This document shows, piece after piece, positions 46,659 to 55,407 of a stretch of DNA of 64,000 nt; the stretch's first letter is position 1, and the number at the start of each line of letters is the position of its first letter. The DNA comes from Pseudomonas helvetica. GTDB lineage: Bacteria > Pseudomonadota > Gammaproteobacteria > Pseudomonadales > Pseudomonadaceae. Both the position numbers and the translations under genes were made by a program. The stretch spans positions 2,367,501-2,431,500 of the forward strand of contig NZ_CP150917.1 of the NCBI RefSeq assembly GCF_039908645.1. Direction: 5' to 3'. A model generated the notes under the pieces. It saw only the letters and a program-made list of their open reading frames with translations, searched no databases and was not told the origin of the DNA.

Positions 46659-47101
46659 TTATGCGTTTAGAAACGGTTGAAAAAGGCCTTGTAGAAAGGC
46701 TGAAAACAGCTAGCCAAGAACAGCAACGAAGTGCGGTCAGGGTTGCTTGTGAGCTTGCTTTTCAGGCGGTTTCAGTAGGTATGCCTATTGTTGTTGACTC
46801 CCTTGAGCAACTACGTTGCGGGGGTAAACTGACGGTTGAACAGATATCTGAGTTAGATAGTTTGGCTGCAAAGTTAGATGAGCAATACTTTGACTTGCAA
46901 GACAGGTTGGATGATGAGCAGGGCTTAGATGTAGCTGCCCTTCAACTGTTTAGCCAGGCGCGGGCTGTATCGACGCTGTCCTTAGCCGGCGGAGAAGATT
47001 CTCTTATGGCAGCGGCGGAAGCAATATATGAGGCATCATCAGCTATTGATGATGGAACAGGTATTTTTGAAGCTGTGCTTTTGGTTTTGTCAGAACCCTA
47101 A
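46655..47101 (+). CDS. Putative immunity protein of the displaced deaminase module
   Basis: 148 residues, acidic and all-helical (MRLETVEKGLVERLKTASQE ... ALQLFSQARAVSTLSLAGGE). ATG 46655 overlaps the toxin stop (ATGA). No family recognised; role inferred from the coupled position. It differs from CdiI1. Confidence 0.65.
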   Translation: MIMRLETVEKGLVERLKTASQEQQRSAVRVACELAFQAVSVGMPIVVDSLEQLRCGGKLTVEQISELDSLAAKLDEQYFDLQDRLDDEQGLDVAALQLFSQARAVSTLSLAGGEDSLMAAAEAIYEASSAIDDGTGIFEAVLLVLSEP

Positions 47102-47115
47102 TCTGAGGCTGTTTT

Positions 47116-47235
47116 GTGCGGTATAGCCTTTTAGCTGCTGGCCCCAGCATTAGATCTACTACGCCTGCGTCGTGCTTCTTTCAGCAGCTCGACCAGTTGC
47201 TCAGTCATGGCCAATAGGAAGGATCCCCAGACGAT
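47116..47235 (-). pseudogene. Possible 3' end of a transposase-like gene
   Basis: Minus-strand frame reading VTIVWGSFLLAMTEQLVELL then a basic tail (KEARRRRSRSNAGASS) and stop near 47133. It has no start of its own and touches the left end of the IS-like element. Basic tails of this kind are seen at transposase ends, but I cannot name a family. Confidence 0.3.
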
Positions 47236-47240
47236 GGTGA

Positions 47241-47736
47241 CCTAAAAGGGGGCGGATTCTGAGGAATCCCCACAAATCTACTCCAAAACTTGCGCCTGTT
47301 GACATACCTCGTCTCGTAACGCGTGCTCAAGTCTCTCCAAGGTTTTTCGAGAGTTTGAGCCGCGCCCGCTGTGCCAGTAAAACAGCGAGCGTTCCGCCTG
47401 TAGATGGTGATTGCCCAGCAGCCGATCCACTCGTTTGATGGCATGTTTGGGATAGGCCCGGCCCGGCATGAAACGCCCAAGTCCTGTCAGAGTGAGCCGA
47501 CGACCTTGGAGCAATGCGCCGACACAACACATCAACGTTTTCAGACGGCGAGAATGGACAGCGGGAAGTGCTTGCGCGAGCGCGCCGTGTAAAAATCGGA
47601 TGGCCTGCATGGGATCGGGATCTCGTTTTTGTGTGGTGCAATACAAGCTGCCGACCCGTGCAGGTCTCTTCAATTCCTAACGTCTTGATTTGTTGTAAGA
47701 AAAAGCAGGGTTTTCTCAGAATCCGTCCCCTTTCGG
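47241..47736 (-). mobile_element. Internally deleted IS4-type element
   Basis: The element is bounded by inverted repeats: CCTAAAAGGGGGCGGATT at 47241 and, on the minus strand, CCGAAAGGGGACGGATT at 47736, both followed by CTGAG. Inside, on the minus strand, the N-terminal part of an IS4/IS10-like transposase is legible (47278-47610 or from 47673): FLHGALAQALPAVHSRRLKT, LTLTGLGRFMPGRAYPKHAI, KRVDRLLGNHHL. The DDE domain is gone. The right end abuts the exact base where the second cdiA copy begins. Confidence 0.7.
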
Positions 47737-47738
47737 TC

Positions 47739-50700
47739 AGACGGGCTGGTGCGCGGCTCGTCACTGGTGAGCACCGCGGACCTCTCGGTGAGCGCGGGGC
47801 GCGACCTGCAGATCGACGCGGCGCAAAACACCTTCAGTCGCGACGAACTGCACAAGGAAAAGAACCACGACTTCACCGGCGTGTTGACGGGGAACAAGCT
47901 GGGCCTCGATGACATGACCGGCAACCAGCATTTGTCCACCAGCAGCCAGAACCATACCGGTGACTCCTCGGAAACCACCTTGACCGGCAGCACCCTCGGT
48001 TCCAGTGCCGGCAATGTGTCGCTCAACGCTGGTCGCACGCTCGGGGTGACCGCCAGCGACCTGGTCAGCACCCAGAGCATGAGCCTGACCGGTGCCAATG
48101 TGACCCTCGCCGCCGGTATGGCAAGCGCGAGTCAGAACAGCACCGACGAGAGCCGCAGCCTGGCGGTGGGGCGAGTGGTGGGCGGCATGGTGATCGATAG
48201 CATCAACACCATGCGTAGCGCGATCAAAGCCGCGAACAGCGCGGATGATCCTCGACTCAAGGCGGTGAAGTGGGCGCAGGCGGCGTTGGCGGGTTACAAC
48301 CTGGGGGGCGCGTCGTCGGATGCCTACGATGGTCGGTCGGGCTATGCGGATAAGAAAGGCGGTTCCGGCAGCAATGGCTCGTTGATCAAGATCGGCACCG
48401 AACTGGCGAGCACCCACAACACCAGCACCAGCGAATACGACAGCCAGACCGCCAAGCAAAGCTCGCTCACGGCCGGTAAAACCCTGACGATCATCGCCGA
48501 TGGCAGCGCGCCGGGAATGGCGGGCGATATTCATGTCATCGGCAGTAGCCTGAAAGCGGCCGATACGCTGTTGCAGGCGAAGAACAACATCACCCTGGAA
48601 AGCGCGCAGAGCACCGCGAAGTGGGCCAACGACAGCAATAACGACAGAACCGCCATTGGTGTCAGTTTCAATATCGGCGAACAGAATGGCTTCACCCTCG
48701 ACCTGGGCGCGTCCATCGCCAAGAGCATGGGCACCGGCGATTCGGTCACCCAGGTCAACAGCACGCTGGATACCGGCTCGCTGGTCCTGCGCAGTGGACA
48801 GGACACCACCCTGGCTGGCGCGCAGGTCCGGGCGCAGAGCATCAAGGCGGATATTGGCGGCAACCTCACTATCACCTCGCGCCAAGACAGCGAGACCCAG
48901 AAGAGCGAGCAGGGCAGTGCCGGTTTCGGTGGGAGCATTTGCATTCCGCCGTTCTGCTACGGCTCGCCCGTGACGGCTTCCGCCAGCCTGGCCGCCGGCA
49001 ACATGAACAGCAACTACGAGGCCGTGACGGATCAGAGCGGGCTGTTCGCCGGGGCGGGTGGTTACAACATTCATGTCGGCGACAAGACCACGCTGCAAGG
49101 CGCGGTGATTGCCAGTGAGGCGTCTGCGGACAAGAACCTGCTGGACACGAATCGGTTGATTGTCAGTGACATTAAAAACGTCAGCGAGATCACGAGTCAG
49201 TCGGCTGGCTTGAGCGTGTCCTATAGCAGTAAATCCGGGTCGACGCTGGGGGGTAGCATTCCGCTGTCGCTGAGCGACTCGGACCACAGCAGCACACGCA
49301 GTGCGGTCAGCGAAGGCACGATAGTCGTGCGTAGCGCCGAGGGCGCGAATGATCTGGTCGGACTCAATCGCGATACCGCGAACGCCAATCAGAAGCTGGA
49401 CAAGCCTGACCAGAAGGCGATGCAGGAGCGAATCGACCTTATTCAAAGCACCGTGCAACTGGCCACCGGCATCGTAGGCGCGGTGGCCAAAGCCAAGTCG
49501 GATGCTGCGAATAATCTGGTAAAAGAGGCGAAAGAGTCGAAAGAGGGGATGTCGGATGCGCAGCTAGCGGCCGCGAACGCGGCTGCGGCAGATGCGGCCA
49601 GTTGGAACATTGGTGGCGACAAGCGGCTTATGGCCGATATTGCCACGGGCCTGATCGCTGCTGGATTGGGTGGGGCGGGAGGCGCGACAGCGGTGGGGAT
49701 CGTGGCCAATACCACGGCGGCGGATACCTTCAATAAGATTGGCGACTATGCAGAGACGCAGAAACGCAATGCGACGGATGACGCAACTAGAGCCGCCTGG
49801 GCTGAAGGTGGTGCTGCGCGGGTGCTGTTGCATGCATTGGCGGGTGCTGCGATGGGGTTGTCGAGTGGCAGTGCCACAAGCGGTGCTTTGGGGGCAGGCG
49901 CTTCGGCTGCATTGATGCCTGCTATCGCTGATACCGTGGGTAAAAGCGAAATCAAAGACAAGGATCAGGATGCGTTGATAACCATGATCGCTGCAGGATT
50001 GGGCGCATCAGTGGGGACGAGTAATGGGATAACAGGGGCTGTTGTTGCGGGTAATAGCGCGGCTGGGGTAGACGCTTTTAACCGCCGATTACACCCAGAT
50101 CAGGAAATTCCTCTGCTGAAGGAAAAGGCAGCAGAACTGGAAAAAAACAAAGTTACTGAGTCGGGTGCTCGATGGGAAGACCTCCTGTTGATTGCCAGTG
50201 GCGCACAGGTGGATGCGGTTGACCGTGTTCGTTTGAAAGCATTGGTGCAGCGGGCCAGCGGAAACGATACTGAGTCCGAAGGGTTTGCGATGGACATGGG
50301 CGTTGCCTATGACGTGGTTACTAAACTGGCCGCTCAAAAAATTCCGCTGACCTGGAGCAACGGTCGTCAGATTGTGGCCGATGGTGCACCGGTGTATGCA
50401 TTCAACTCTACCCCGGCGCAGCTCAAGGACTCCGCGTTGTTCAATGTGTTTGGCTCCTATGGAGAAGTAACGGTCTATGAACAGTGGAAGCAATACGGCC
50501 AGGCTCAGACGAGCCAGTACTCCAATGAAATTCCGCGCCAGTTCGATTCTGTTGTAGGTGATGCTGCTGAACGGTTATCGGTTGTGGCTGGGAAGGGGGT
50601 GGGGACGGTAAGCGCTTTTGATGATTTTCTTCTTTCGATGGCGGGGGTGAAACCGGGTAAAATTGTCGTTGACGCTGTTTTGGGGGTGTTTGCGAAGAGG

Positions 50701-51390
50701 CAAGCTGCAGCAGAGGTGGAGCAGCTTGGTGCAAAATGGGCAGCAGATGCGGCAGAGGCTGCTTCCCCCGTAAAAGCTCCGATCGGGACGCCTCCATGGT
50801 ACAGTTCTCAAGGTCCGTATAGCGTAAAGCTTTCTGGAGACTATACTTCAAAAACGATGGTTTTTAATGGGCAGGTTGCAGGTGACGTTGGGGACTTTAG
50901 TAGCGGGCTAGTGGCAAAGAGTGTAGGAGAAACGGCAGAGGTTGGTGCAAAAGCAACTCCATCCGGTTTGGTTTCTGGAGAAACTGGAGTTGTAGGTATT
51001 GGTAAGTCTGCGGCTAACGATGCGAGTTTCGATGGTGCAAAAGCATCTGGTCAGATCGACAACCCTCCAGTGAAGAGTGGATGGAAGGTTGGTGATGATG
51101 TTTATAATCAAACGGCTAAAGGCAACGACCCCTCCTGGTCTGCTGTTCGGTCTAGGTTTTGGAAAAACGAGGCTGCTGCTCCCAACGCGGCAAATACATA
51201 TGGTCCAGAGAATCTGGATCGCATGAGTAAAGGACTCGCACCTCAGCGATACAACGCAGATAAAGGGGGTATTGAGTCTATGGAGCTGAGTCACGAGCCC
51301 ATTCCTGCTCGGGATGGTGGTAAAGACTTTGTTCCTCGTTGGCCGCAAGACCACTCCGCTGTCGATCCATACAGAAAGCCAGGATACTAA
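47739..51390 (+). pseudogene. Second, headless cdiA copy with an HNH-type toxin
   Basis: Coding from just behind the IS end (first usable start GTG 47749) to TAA 51390. Residues 1 to ~585 are nearly identical to CdiA residues from ~1780 on; then pre-toxin regions diverge (ANNLVKEAKESKEGMSDAQL). The boundary QVAGDVGDFSSG returns near 50870, followed by a new toxin ending in YGPENLDRMSKG, ELSHEPIPARDGGKDF and RWPQDHSAVDPYRKPGY, an HNH/endonuclease VII-type pattern (His of LSHEP). Without signal, TPS domain or a good ribosome binding site it cannot be secreted alone. It is best seen as a large toxin cassette available for exchange with cdiA. Confidence 0.8.
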
Positions 51391-51393
51391 GAA

Positions 51394-51846
51394 ATGACAG
51401 AAACGCTTTCTTCAGCTTTTCAACGTACACGAGGGGCACCTGTTCAAGTAGGTGAGCGTCTTGTGTACCCGATCTTTCAAAAAAAAATTAAATCAGGTCG
51501 AAGCAATTTTTTGGCTCGAAGATTGAAGTCATCCATGCAGCCTGTAGCTGGTTTACGTTTAAAAGTAGTAAAAGGTGAACTGGAGGTAAATGACCAACGT
51601 CACTCTGAAATTATTCTATGGGAAGATACTAGCCCGGAGTCTGTTTTTTTTTCGGTGCTATCCAAAACAGATTGCGAATTAAAAATTTGGAATGTATGGC
51701 GTGTGAACGATATTGTTCAGGCCTGGGTTGGAAATGCAGGGATGGTAATCAGTGAGGAGGGTCGCATAATAAATTTGGAGTGTAGTGGAGGTACTGAAGC
51801 AATAGACTTTTCTACTTTGGTGTTTCAAATAGAGTCTATTGATTAA
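51394..51846 (+). CDS. Putative immunity protein for the HNH-type toxin
   Basis: 150 residues, three bases behind the toxin stop. Mixed alpha/beta, ending in a beta-rich part (VQAWVGNAGMVISEEG, LVFQIESID). AT-rich. No immunity family recognised. Function is inferred from its place. Confidence 0.68.
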   Translation: MTETLSSAFQRTRGAPVQVGERLVYPIFQKKIKSGRSNFLARRLKSSMQPVAGLRLKVVKGELEVNDQRHSEIILWEDTSPESVFFSVLSKTDCELKIWNVWRVNDIVQAWVGNAGMVISEEGRIINLECSGGTEAIDFSTLVFQIESID

Positions 51847-51858
51847 GATTTACCACTA

Positions 51859-51930
51859 GGTGCAAAAGCGACAGGAGCGGCGTTAGAGAGCGAGGCGACG
51901 GGCTTCTTTGGTCAGCAAAGAAAGTATTGA
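51859..51930 (+). pseudogene. Toxin-module scar starting at GGTGCAAAAG
   Basis: The ten bases GGTGCAAAAG are followed by GAKATGAALESEATGFF and a stop near 51928. The layout equals the start of the displaced module at 46242 (GAKGAGTSLERG). Only about 22 codons of this toxin module are left before mobile-element sequence begins. Confidence 0.6.
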
Positions 51931-52041
51931 CCTAAAAGGGGGGGCGGATTTGAATAACCTAAAAGGGGACGGATTTATTTTATATGCGTGAGTAAGGTGA
52001 TAGTCCTGTCAGGTGCATCGAAAATAAATCCATCCCCTTTT
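51931..52041. mobile_element. MITE-like element copy 1 with an extra half end
   Basis: The full 81-bp unit spans 51961-52041: the end AAAAGGGGACGGATT and its inverted copy (here with one change, CATCCCC) enclose a TATGCG...CGCAT inner stem. A separate left-end scrap (CCTAAAAGGGGGGGCGGATT) lies at 51931. The whole unit can fold into one long hairpin and so may also end transcription in both directions. Confidence 0.8.
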
Positions 52042-52050
52042 AAATTGGAA

Positions 52051-52135
52051 CAAAAAAGTTGAGGCGCAGGCTAAAGCTTTCATTCGGTCCAGTGGTTTCG
52101 ATAGCATTGTTAGTACTAGGACAAGAACCCCATGA
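52051..52135 (+). pseudogene. Toxin C-terminal tail before the immunity gene
   Basis: An open frame leaving the element reads WNKKVEAQAKAFIRSSGF, DSIVSTRTRTP and ends in TGA inside the ATGA that starts the next gene. No start codon is present. This is the classic stop/start overlap of a toxin and its immunity gene, with the rest of the toxin replaced by the element. Confidence 0.6.
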
Positions 52136-52845
52136 GTGCAGCAGATATAGAACTATGGTTTTATACGTGTCCTGATAAAACTCTATCTATAAATCAGCGA
52201 CATGCTGAAATCATGGATAGGATGTCTCGGATTGGTGCTCCTTTAGGGTTTGCGGGTCTTGAGCTTCCGGCTACCCCGAGTTGCGGCGACGGGTTAGTTG
52301 CTACCTATACAGTTAAACTTCCCATCAGAGGCCTCCGGTGTGTGGGGGGCTATGCGTATCGTGGTGATCGATACATATATGAAGATAGGGCCTCCTATGA
52401 CGAACACTTGCGGTTTGGATTTAAGATATCAAACAAGGCTGTTGATTATAAACTTGTTGTGAATGAGCACTTACCAAAAGTGATTGAGGCGTTCAAGGGA
52501 TATAGAGCTCATGTATCCTATGATCTGTATGGTTTGTATTATCAAGGAGGGTTGAACGATGACAATGCGGTTTATAATCAGTTGCGTGAGGACAAAACTT
52601 TAGATATTGATGGGCGCAACAATATTTATACGCTATATCCTGCCCAGTTCTGGGATGCAGCCCTTTGTCAGCGTGCTCTAGGCTATGGCCCTGATGAAGT
52701 AATTGCACGATTGGAAGGCAAGTGTCGTATGGCGGTACCGCTGATGGGTGGGGTCTATTTAATTCTCAATGATGACCCGAACATGTCCTATGAAATTTTT
52801 GTACAAATGAATGAGCAGATCAAGCCGATCTTGGGGCTGGTCTAG
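52132..52845 (+). CDS. Orphan immunity-like protein
   Basis: 237 residues, AT-rich, no signal. Contains GDGLVATYTVKLPIRG, YKLVVNEHLPKVIEAFKGYR, LYPAQFWDAALCQRALGYGP and LMGGVYLILNDDPNMSYEIF. The length and repeated strand-helix pattern suit the larger cytoplasmic immunity proteins, but I recognise no family. The call rests on the ATGA overlap with a toxin tail and on its place in the array. Confidence 0.6.
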   Translation: MSAADIELWFYTCPDKTLSINQRHAEIMDRMSRIGAPLGFAGLELPATPSCGDGLVATYTVKLPIRGLRCVGGYAYRGDRYIYEDRASYDEHLRFGFKISNKAVDYKLVVNEHLPKVIEAFKGYRAHVSYDLYGLYYQGGLNDDNAVYNQLREDKTLDIDGRNNIYTLYPAQFWDAALCQRALGYGPDEVIARLEGKCRMAVPLMGGVYLILNDDPNMSYEIFVQMNEQIKPILGLV

Positions 52846-52889
52846 TGGGCATATATTGAAGGAAAGGGGTTTATTTGAATTTACGGTCT

Positions 52890-52970
52890 AAAAGGGGACG
52901 GATTTATTTTATATGCGTTAGCAAGGTGATAGTCCTGTCAGGCTCATCGAAAATAAATCCGTCCCCTTTT
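52890..52970. mobile_element. MITE-like element copy 2
   Basis: An 81-bp copy with perfect outer arms (AAAAGGGGACGGATTTATTT and its inverse). The interior has a few changes (GCGTTAGCAAGG, GGCTCATCG). It stands 45 bases behind the 237-residue gene. Confidence 0.85.
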
Positions 52971-53134
52971 CGTGTATAAATGGTGGAGCAGTAGCTGCAG
53001 CCGTCGGTTGCTATTTTAATTGCGCCACCTTTCCAAGTAGACTTGACATACCGATCCCGGAAAATTCCGGAGTTATGATGATTTATATACCCAAGCTTGA
53101 GCAGGTTGGGACGCAGTGGAGGCCACAAAAGTGA
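52971..53134 (+). pseudogene. Toxin C-terminal tail of about 50 residues
   Basis: A frame open from the element end reads INGGAVAAAVGCYFNCATF, then PSRLDIPIPENSGVMMIY, IPKLEQVGTQWRPQK and TGA at 53132-53134, overlapping GTG 53131 of the next gene. No start codon. It is the longest toxin tail in the array. The family is not clear to me. Confidence 0.65.
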
Positions 53135-53616
53135 GCGAGGAATTAGGATTTTTATCTGAGAAAGTGGCGAGATATGATCTTGTTTTTGTCAAGATTGTTG
53201 ATGCGCCGCGCCCGCAAGTATTACGGGCGAAAATTGAAAAAATATATACGACAGGGAAAGGGATTGATAGCACCTTCCTTGGTTCAGAGGTTGAGTTCGT
53301 TCGATCTGGTGGGACATGGGGAGATATGGCTTTGATTGTGGGGGATCAGGCTATTTTATTTGTTAAATCAATTTCTGGGGAATTGTATGAAAATGCTTGG
53401 CGCGGTCATATGGTCGTGGAGGAGATCGAAGGAACTTCATATGCTATATTTCAATATAAGGAGTTGTGGCTAAGGGAGGATATTCCATCTTCGATTAGGG
53501 CGTGTTCACGGCAAGACCCCAAACGCCCGTATGCGACGGCGATCCGCTTCGATGTCATGGAAGCTTATTTATCGAGTCTAATTGAAAAGGTGAGTGCTAA
53601 TGCAAAAAAAATATGA
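53131..53616 (+). CDS. Orphan immunity-like protein
   Basis: 161 residues from GTG 53131 (GTGA overlap with the toxin stop; GGAGG nine bases upstream). A start at 53116 is also in frame. Beta-rich first half (DLVFVKIVDAPRPQVLRAKI, GSEVEFVRSGGTWGD, ALIVGDQAILFVKSISGE), then a helical end. No family recognised; inferred immunity by coupling. Confidence 0.62.
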   Translation: MSEELGFLSEKVARYDLVFVKIVDAPRPQVLRAKIEKIYTTGKGIDSTFLGSEVEFVRSGGTWGDMALIVGDQAILFVKSISGELYENAWRGHMVVEEIEGTSYAIFQYKELWLREDIPSSIRACSRQDPKRPYATAIRFDVMEAYLSSLIEKVSANAKKI

Positions 53617-53637
53617 GAGTCATCGAGGAACAGTTGT

Positions 53638-54126
53638 ATGAGTGAAAAGAAGATTGATCTATCGGTTTTTTGTATGAGGGCGAGACTATTCCTGTCCCAG
53701 GGTCGGGCGGATGATGCACTTGGTTTATACGGGGATGTCATTCAAGTCGACCCAGACAATGCTTTGGCATATGCTGATCGTGGTACAGTGTATGCGATGC
53801 TGAAGAGGTCCGATATGGCGCTCAGTGATCTGGAGCGAGCTTTTGCTCTTGGGTATGCTGATGCGTCAGCTTATAGCACTGTGGCTACAATCTATTTAGA
53901 GTTGAAGCGGTTTTCAGATGCGCTCAGGTATTTTGCTAAAGCTATCGAATTGAATCCAAACTACCCATGGACCTACTATAATCGGTCTGATGTTTTTCAC
54001 GAGTTGGGTGATGATAGGGCTGCCGTTGCGGATCTTAAAAAATGTCTTGAATTTAATCCAGAGGAGAATTTAAAAAAATTGATTTTGAGTCGCCTTGGCT
54101 TACTGAGAAATCAGCAATGGACCTAA
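53638..54126 (+). CDS. TPR-repeat protein, 3' end set by a mobile element
   Basis: 162 residues with three to four tetratricopeptide repeats (residues ~15-150; GRADDALGLYGDVIQVDPDN, ALAYADRGTVYAMLKRSDMA, DALRYFAKAIELNPNYPWTY). 21 bases behind the 161-residue gene, so probably the same message. The stop codon TAA lies in the ACCTAAAAGG end of element copy 3, so the natural C-terminus has probably been lost. It may be a helper or a second immunity protein of the same cassette. Confidence 0.72.
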   Translation: MSEKKIDLSVFCMRARLFLSQGRADDALGLYGDVIQVDPDNALAYADRGTVYAMLKRSDMALSDLERAFALGYADASAYSTVATIYLELKRFSDALRYFAKAIELNPNYPWTYYNRSDVFHELGDDRAAVADLKKCLEFNPEENLKKLILSRLGLLRNQQWT

Positions 54127-54205
54127 AAGGGGACGGATTTATTTTTTATGCGTGAGTAAGGTGATAGTCCTGTCAGGCGCATCGAAAATAAATCCGTCCC
54201 CTTTT
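54125..54205. mobile_element. MITE-like element copy 3
   Basis: An 81-bp copy in standard form, perfect outer arms, inner TATGCG...CGCATCG. Its left end provides the stop of the TPR gene and its right end runs into the next toxin tail. Confidence 0.87.
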
Positions 54206-54253
54206 CGTGATTACTGGGAGTCAGGTATGAAGTCTATTAAGGAGAAAAAATAG
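54206..54253 (+). pseudogene. Toxin C-terminal tail (15 codons)
   Basis: Behind the element the frame reads RDYWESGMKSIKEKK and TAG (54251-54253), directly before ATG 54254. It has no start codon. The AAGGAG inside it serves as ribosome binding site of the following gene. Confidence 0.55.
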
Positions 54254-54655
54254 ATGATCATCGGAGGGTATACCCTTAGTCCTGAGCATGGCAGATCGCA
54301 AATCCCTCTCATTGATCAGCCGACCATGGAAGATGTAAGGTCCATTATATGTAAATATAGTAAAGTCGACGGCGTCGCTTCGTTGTCTATTTCCCCGGCG
54401 CCTGAAGTCGGACCTTACGAAATCAATCTTTATGCTGATTCTGGAAATTATATTCTGATGCTGAACCAATACCTTGATGATGGTGAGCATGTTGTGCGTA
54501 CTCTTAATAATGCGTCGACTGGAGCAAAACTGGTTGATGTTCTGGGCGATTACTATCCGGCGAGTTTTGTCACAAGAAATATAGATATCGTTATTTCTTG
54601 TTTTCAAGAATTTTTGAAGTCCGGTGATGTAAGCTTTACAGTGTTGAATGCTTAA
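54254..54655 (+). CDS. Orphan immunity-like protein (DUF6911-like)
   Basis: 133 residues: MIIGGYTLSPEHG, GPYEINLYADSGNYILMLNQ, LDDGEHVVRTLNN and CFQEFLKSGDVSFTVLNA. This looks like the DUF6911 pattern, known as small proteins near polymorphic toxins; the match is from memory and not certain. The gene follows a toxin tail without a gap. Confidence 0.6.
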   Translation: MIIGGYTLSPEHGRSQIPLIDQPTMEDVRSIICKYSKVDGVASLSISPAPEVGPYEINLYADSGNYILMLNQYLDDGEHVVRTLNNASTGAKLVDVLGDYYPASFVTRNIDIVISCFQEFLKSGDVSFTVLNA

Positions 54656-54662
54656 AGTAAGA

Positions 54663-54682
54663 CCTAAAGGGGACGGATTTGA
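54663..54682. mobile_element. Left-end scrap of the MITE family
   Basis: CCTAAAGGGGACGGATT followed by TGAATGG, without the TATTTT inner part. It ends at once; about 65 unassigned bases separate it from the IS3-type element. Confidence 0.55.
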
Positions 54683-54746
54683 ATGGCACTTACTTAACCT
54701 TCTTCGGGTGCCCATTCCTCCGTACCTCAACCCTTGCCGATGTCTC

Positions 54747-55294
54747 GTCCTGAATAAGGTTTACACCTTCTGACCCATTCTCAGGAGGGAGTAATGAATA
54801 CAGGAAAAAGGCGCAGTCAGCGTGACTACACGCGGACCTTTAAATTGTCGGTCGTCGATCAGGTCGAAAAAGGCGAGTTGAGTTATAAAGAGGCTCAAGA
54901 GCGCTATGGCATTCAGGGTAAATCGACCGTACTGAACTGGTTACGCAGGCATGGTCGGCAGGACTGGAGTCAAGGCGCGTCCATTCGCTCCAAGAGACCC
55001 CGTTCCATGGATGAGCCCGATAAACCACTGACACCCGAACAGCGAATCAAAGAGCTTGAAGAAAAGCTGGCCCAAGCCAACCAGAAAGCTCAGTTTTTCG
55101 AAGCTGTCGTTGATGTTTTGAAGAACGACTTCGGTGTTTCTGTCGTAAAAAAGCGATCCGGCAAGTCCTCTCCCAAGGGCAGATCCAAGACCTGAGCATT
55201 AGTCGGGCTTGCCAGTTCATGGGGATTTCCCGTCAGGCTTATTACAAGCGCAACCGGGCGTTGAAGTGAAACAGGTGTAAACCTATTTCAGGAC
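54747..55294 (+). mobile_element. IS3-type element with deleted orfB
   Basis: Inverted ends: GTCCTGAATAAGGTTTACAC at 54747 and the inverse of GTCCTGAAATAGGTTTACAC ending at 55294. Inside are an intact orfA and only the first part of orfB (frame legible as QVLSQGQIQDLSISRACQFM, GISRQAYYKRNRALK, then stop at 55267-55269). The catalytic DDE part is missing, so the element can move only with help from a full copy. Confidence 0.8.
54794..55195 (+). CDS. IS3-family transposase OrfA
   Basis: 133 residues: a helix-turn-helix (RDYTRTFKLSVVDQVEKGEL, YGIQGKSTVLNWLRRHG) and a leucine-zipper-like coiled coil (EQRIKELEEKLAQANQKAQF). This is the DNA-binding half of an IS3-family transposase. ATG 54794 with AGGAGGGAG upstream. 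The matching OrfB is truncated in this element. Confidence 0.85.
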   Translation: MNTGKRRSQRDYTRTFKLSVVDQVEKGELSYKEAQERYGIQGKSTVLNWLRRHGRQDWSQGASIRSKRPRSMDEPDKPLTPEQRIKELEEKLAQANQKAQFFEAVVDVLKNDFGVSVVKKRSGKSSPKGRSKT

Positions 55295-55300
55295 TAGACA

Positions 55301-55356
55301 GCGTGAGTAAGGTGATAGTCCTGTCAGGCGCATCGAAAATAAATCCGTCCCCTTTT
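55301..55356. mobile_element. MITE-like element copy 4, right half only
   Basis: Begins in the interior (GCGTGAGTAAGGTGATAGTC) and continues to the right end CCGTCCCCTTTT at 55356. The left 25 bases are missing; the IS3-type element ends six bases before, so its arrival or a deletion next to it removed the left arm. Confidence 0.82.
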
Positions 55357-55407
55357 CGGTTAAAATAAAATTGATGTGCTTATTCATAATTGATTGATGA
55401 GGGCTGG

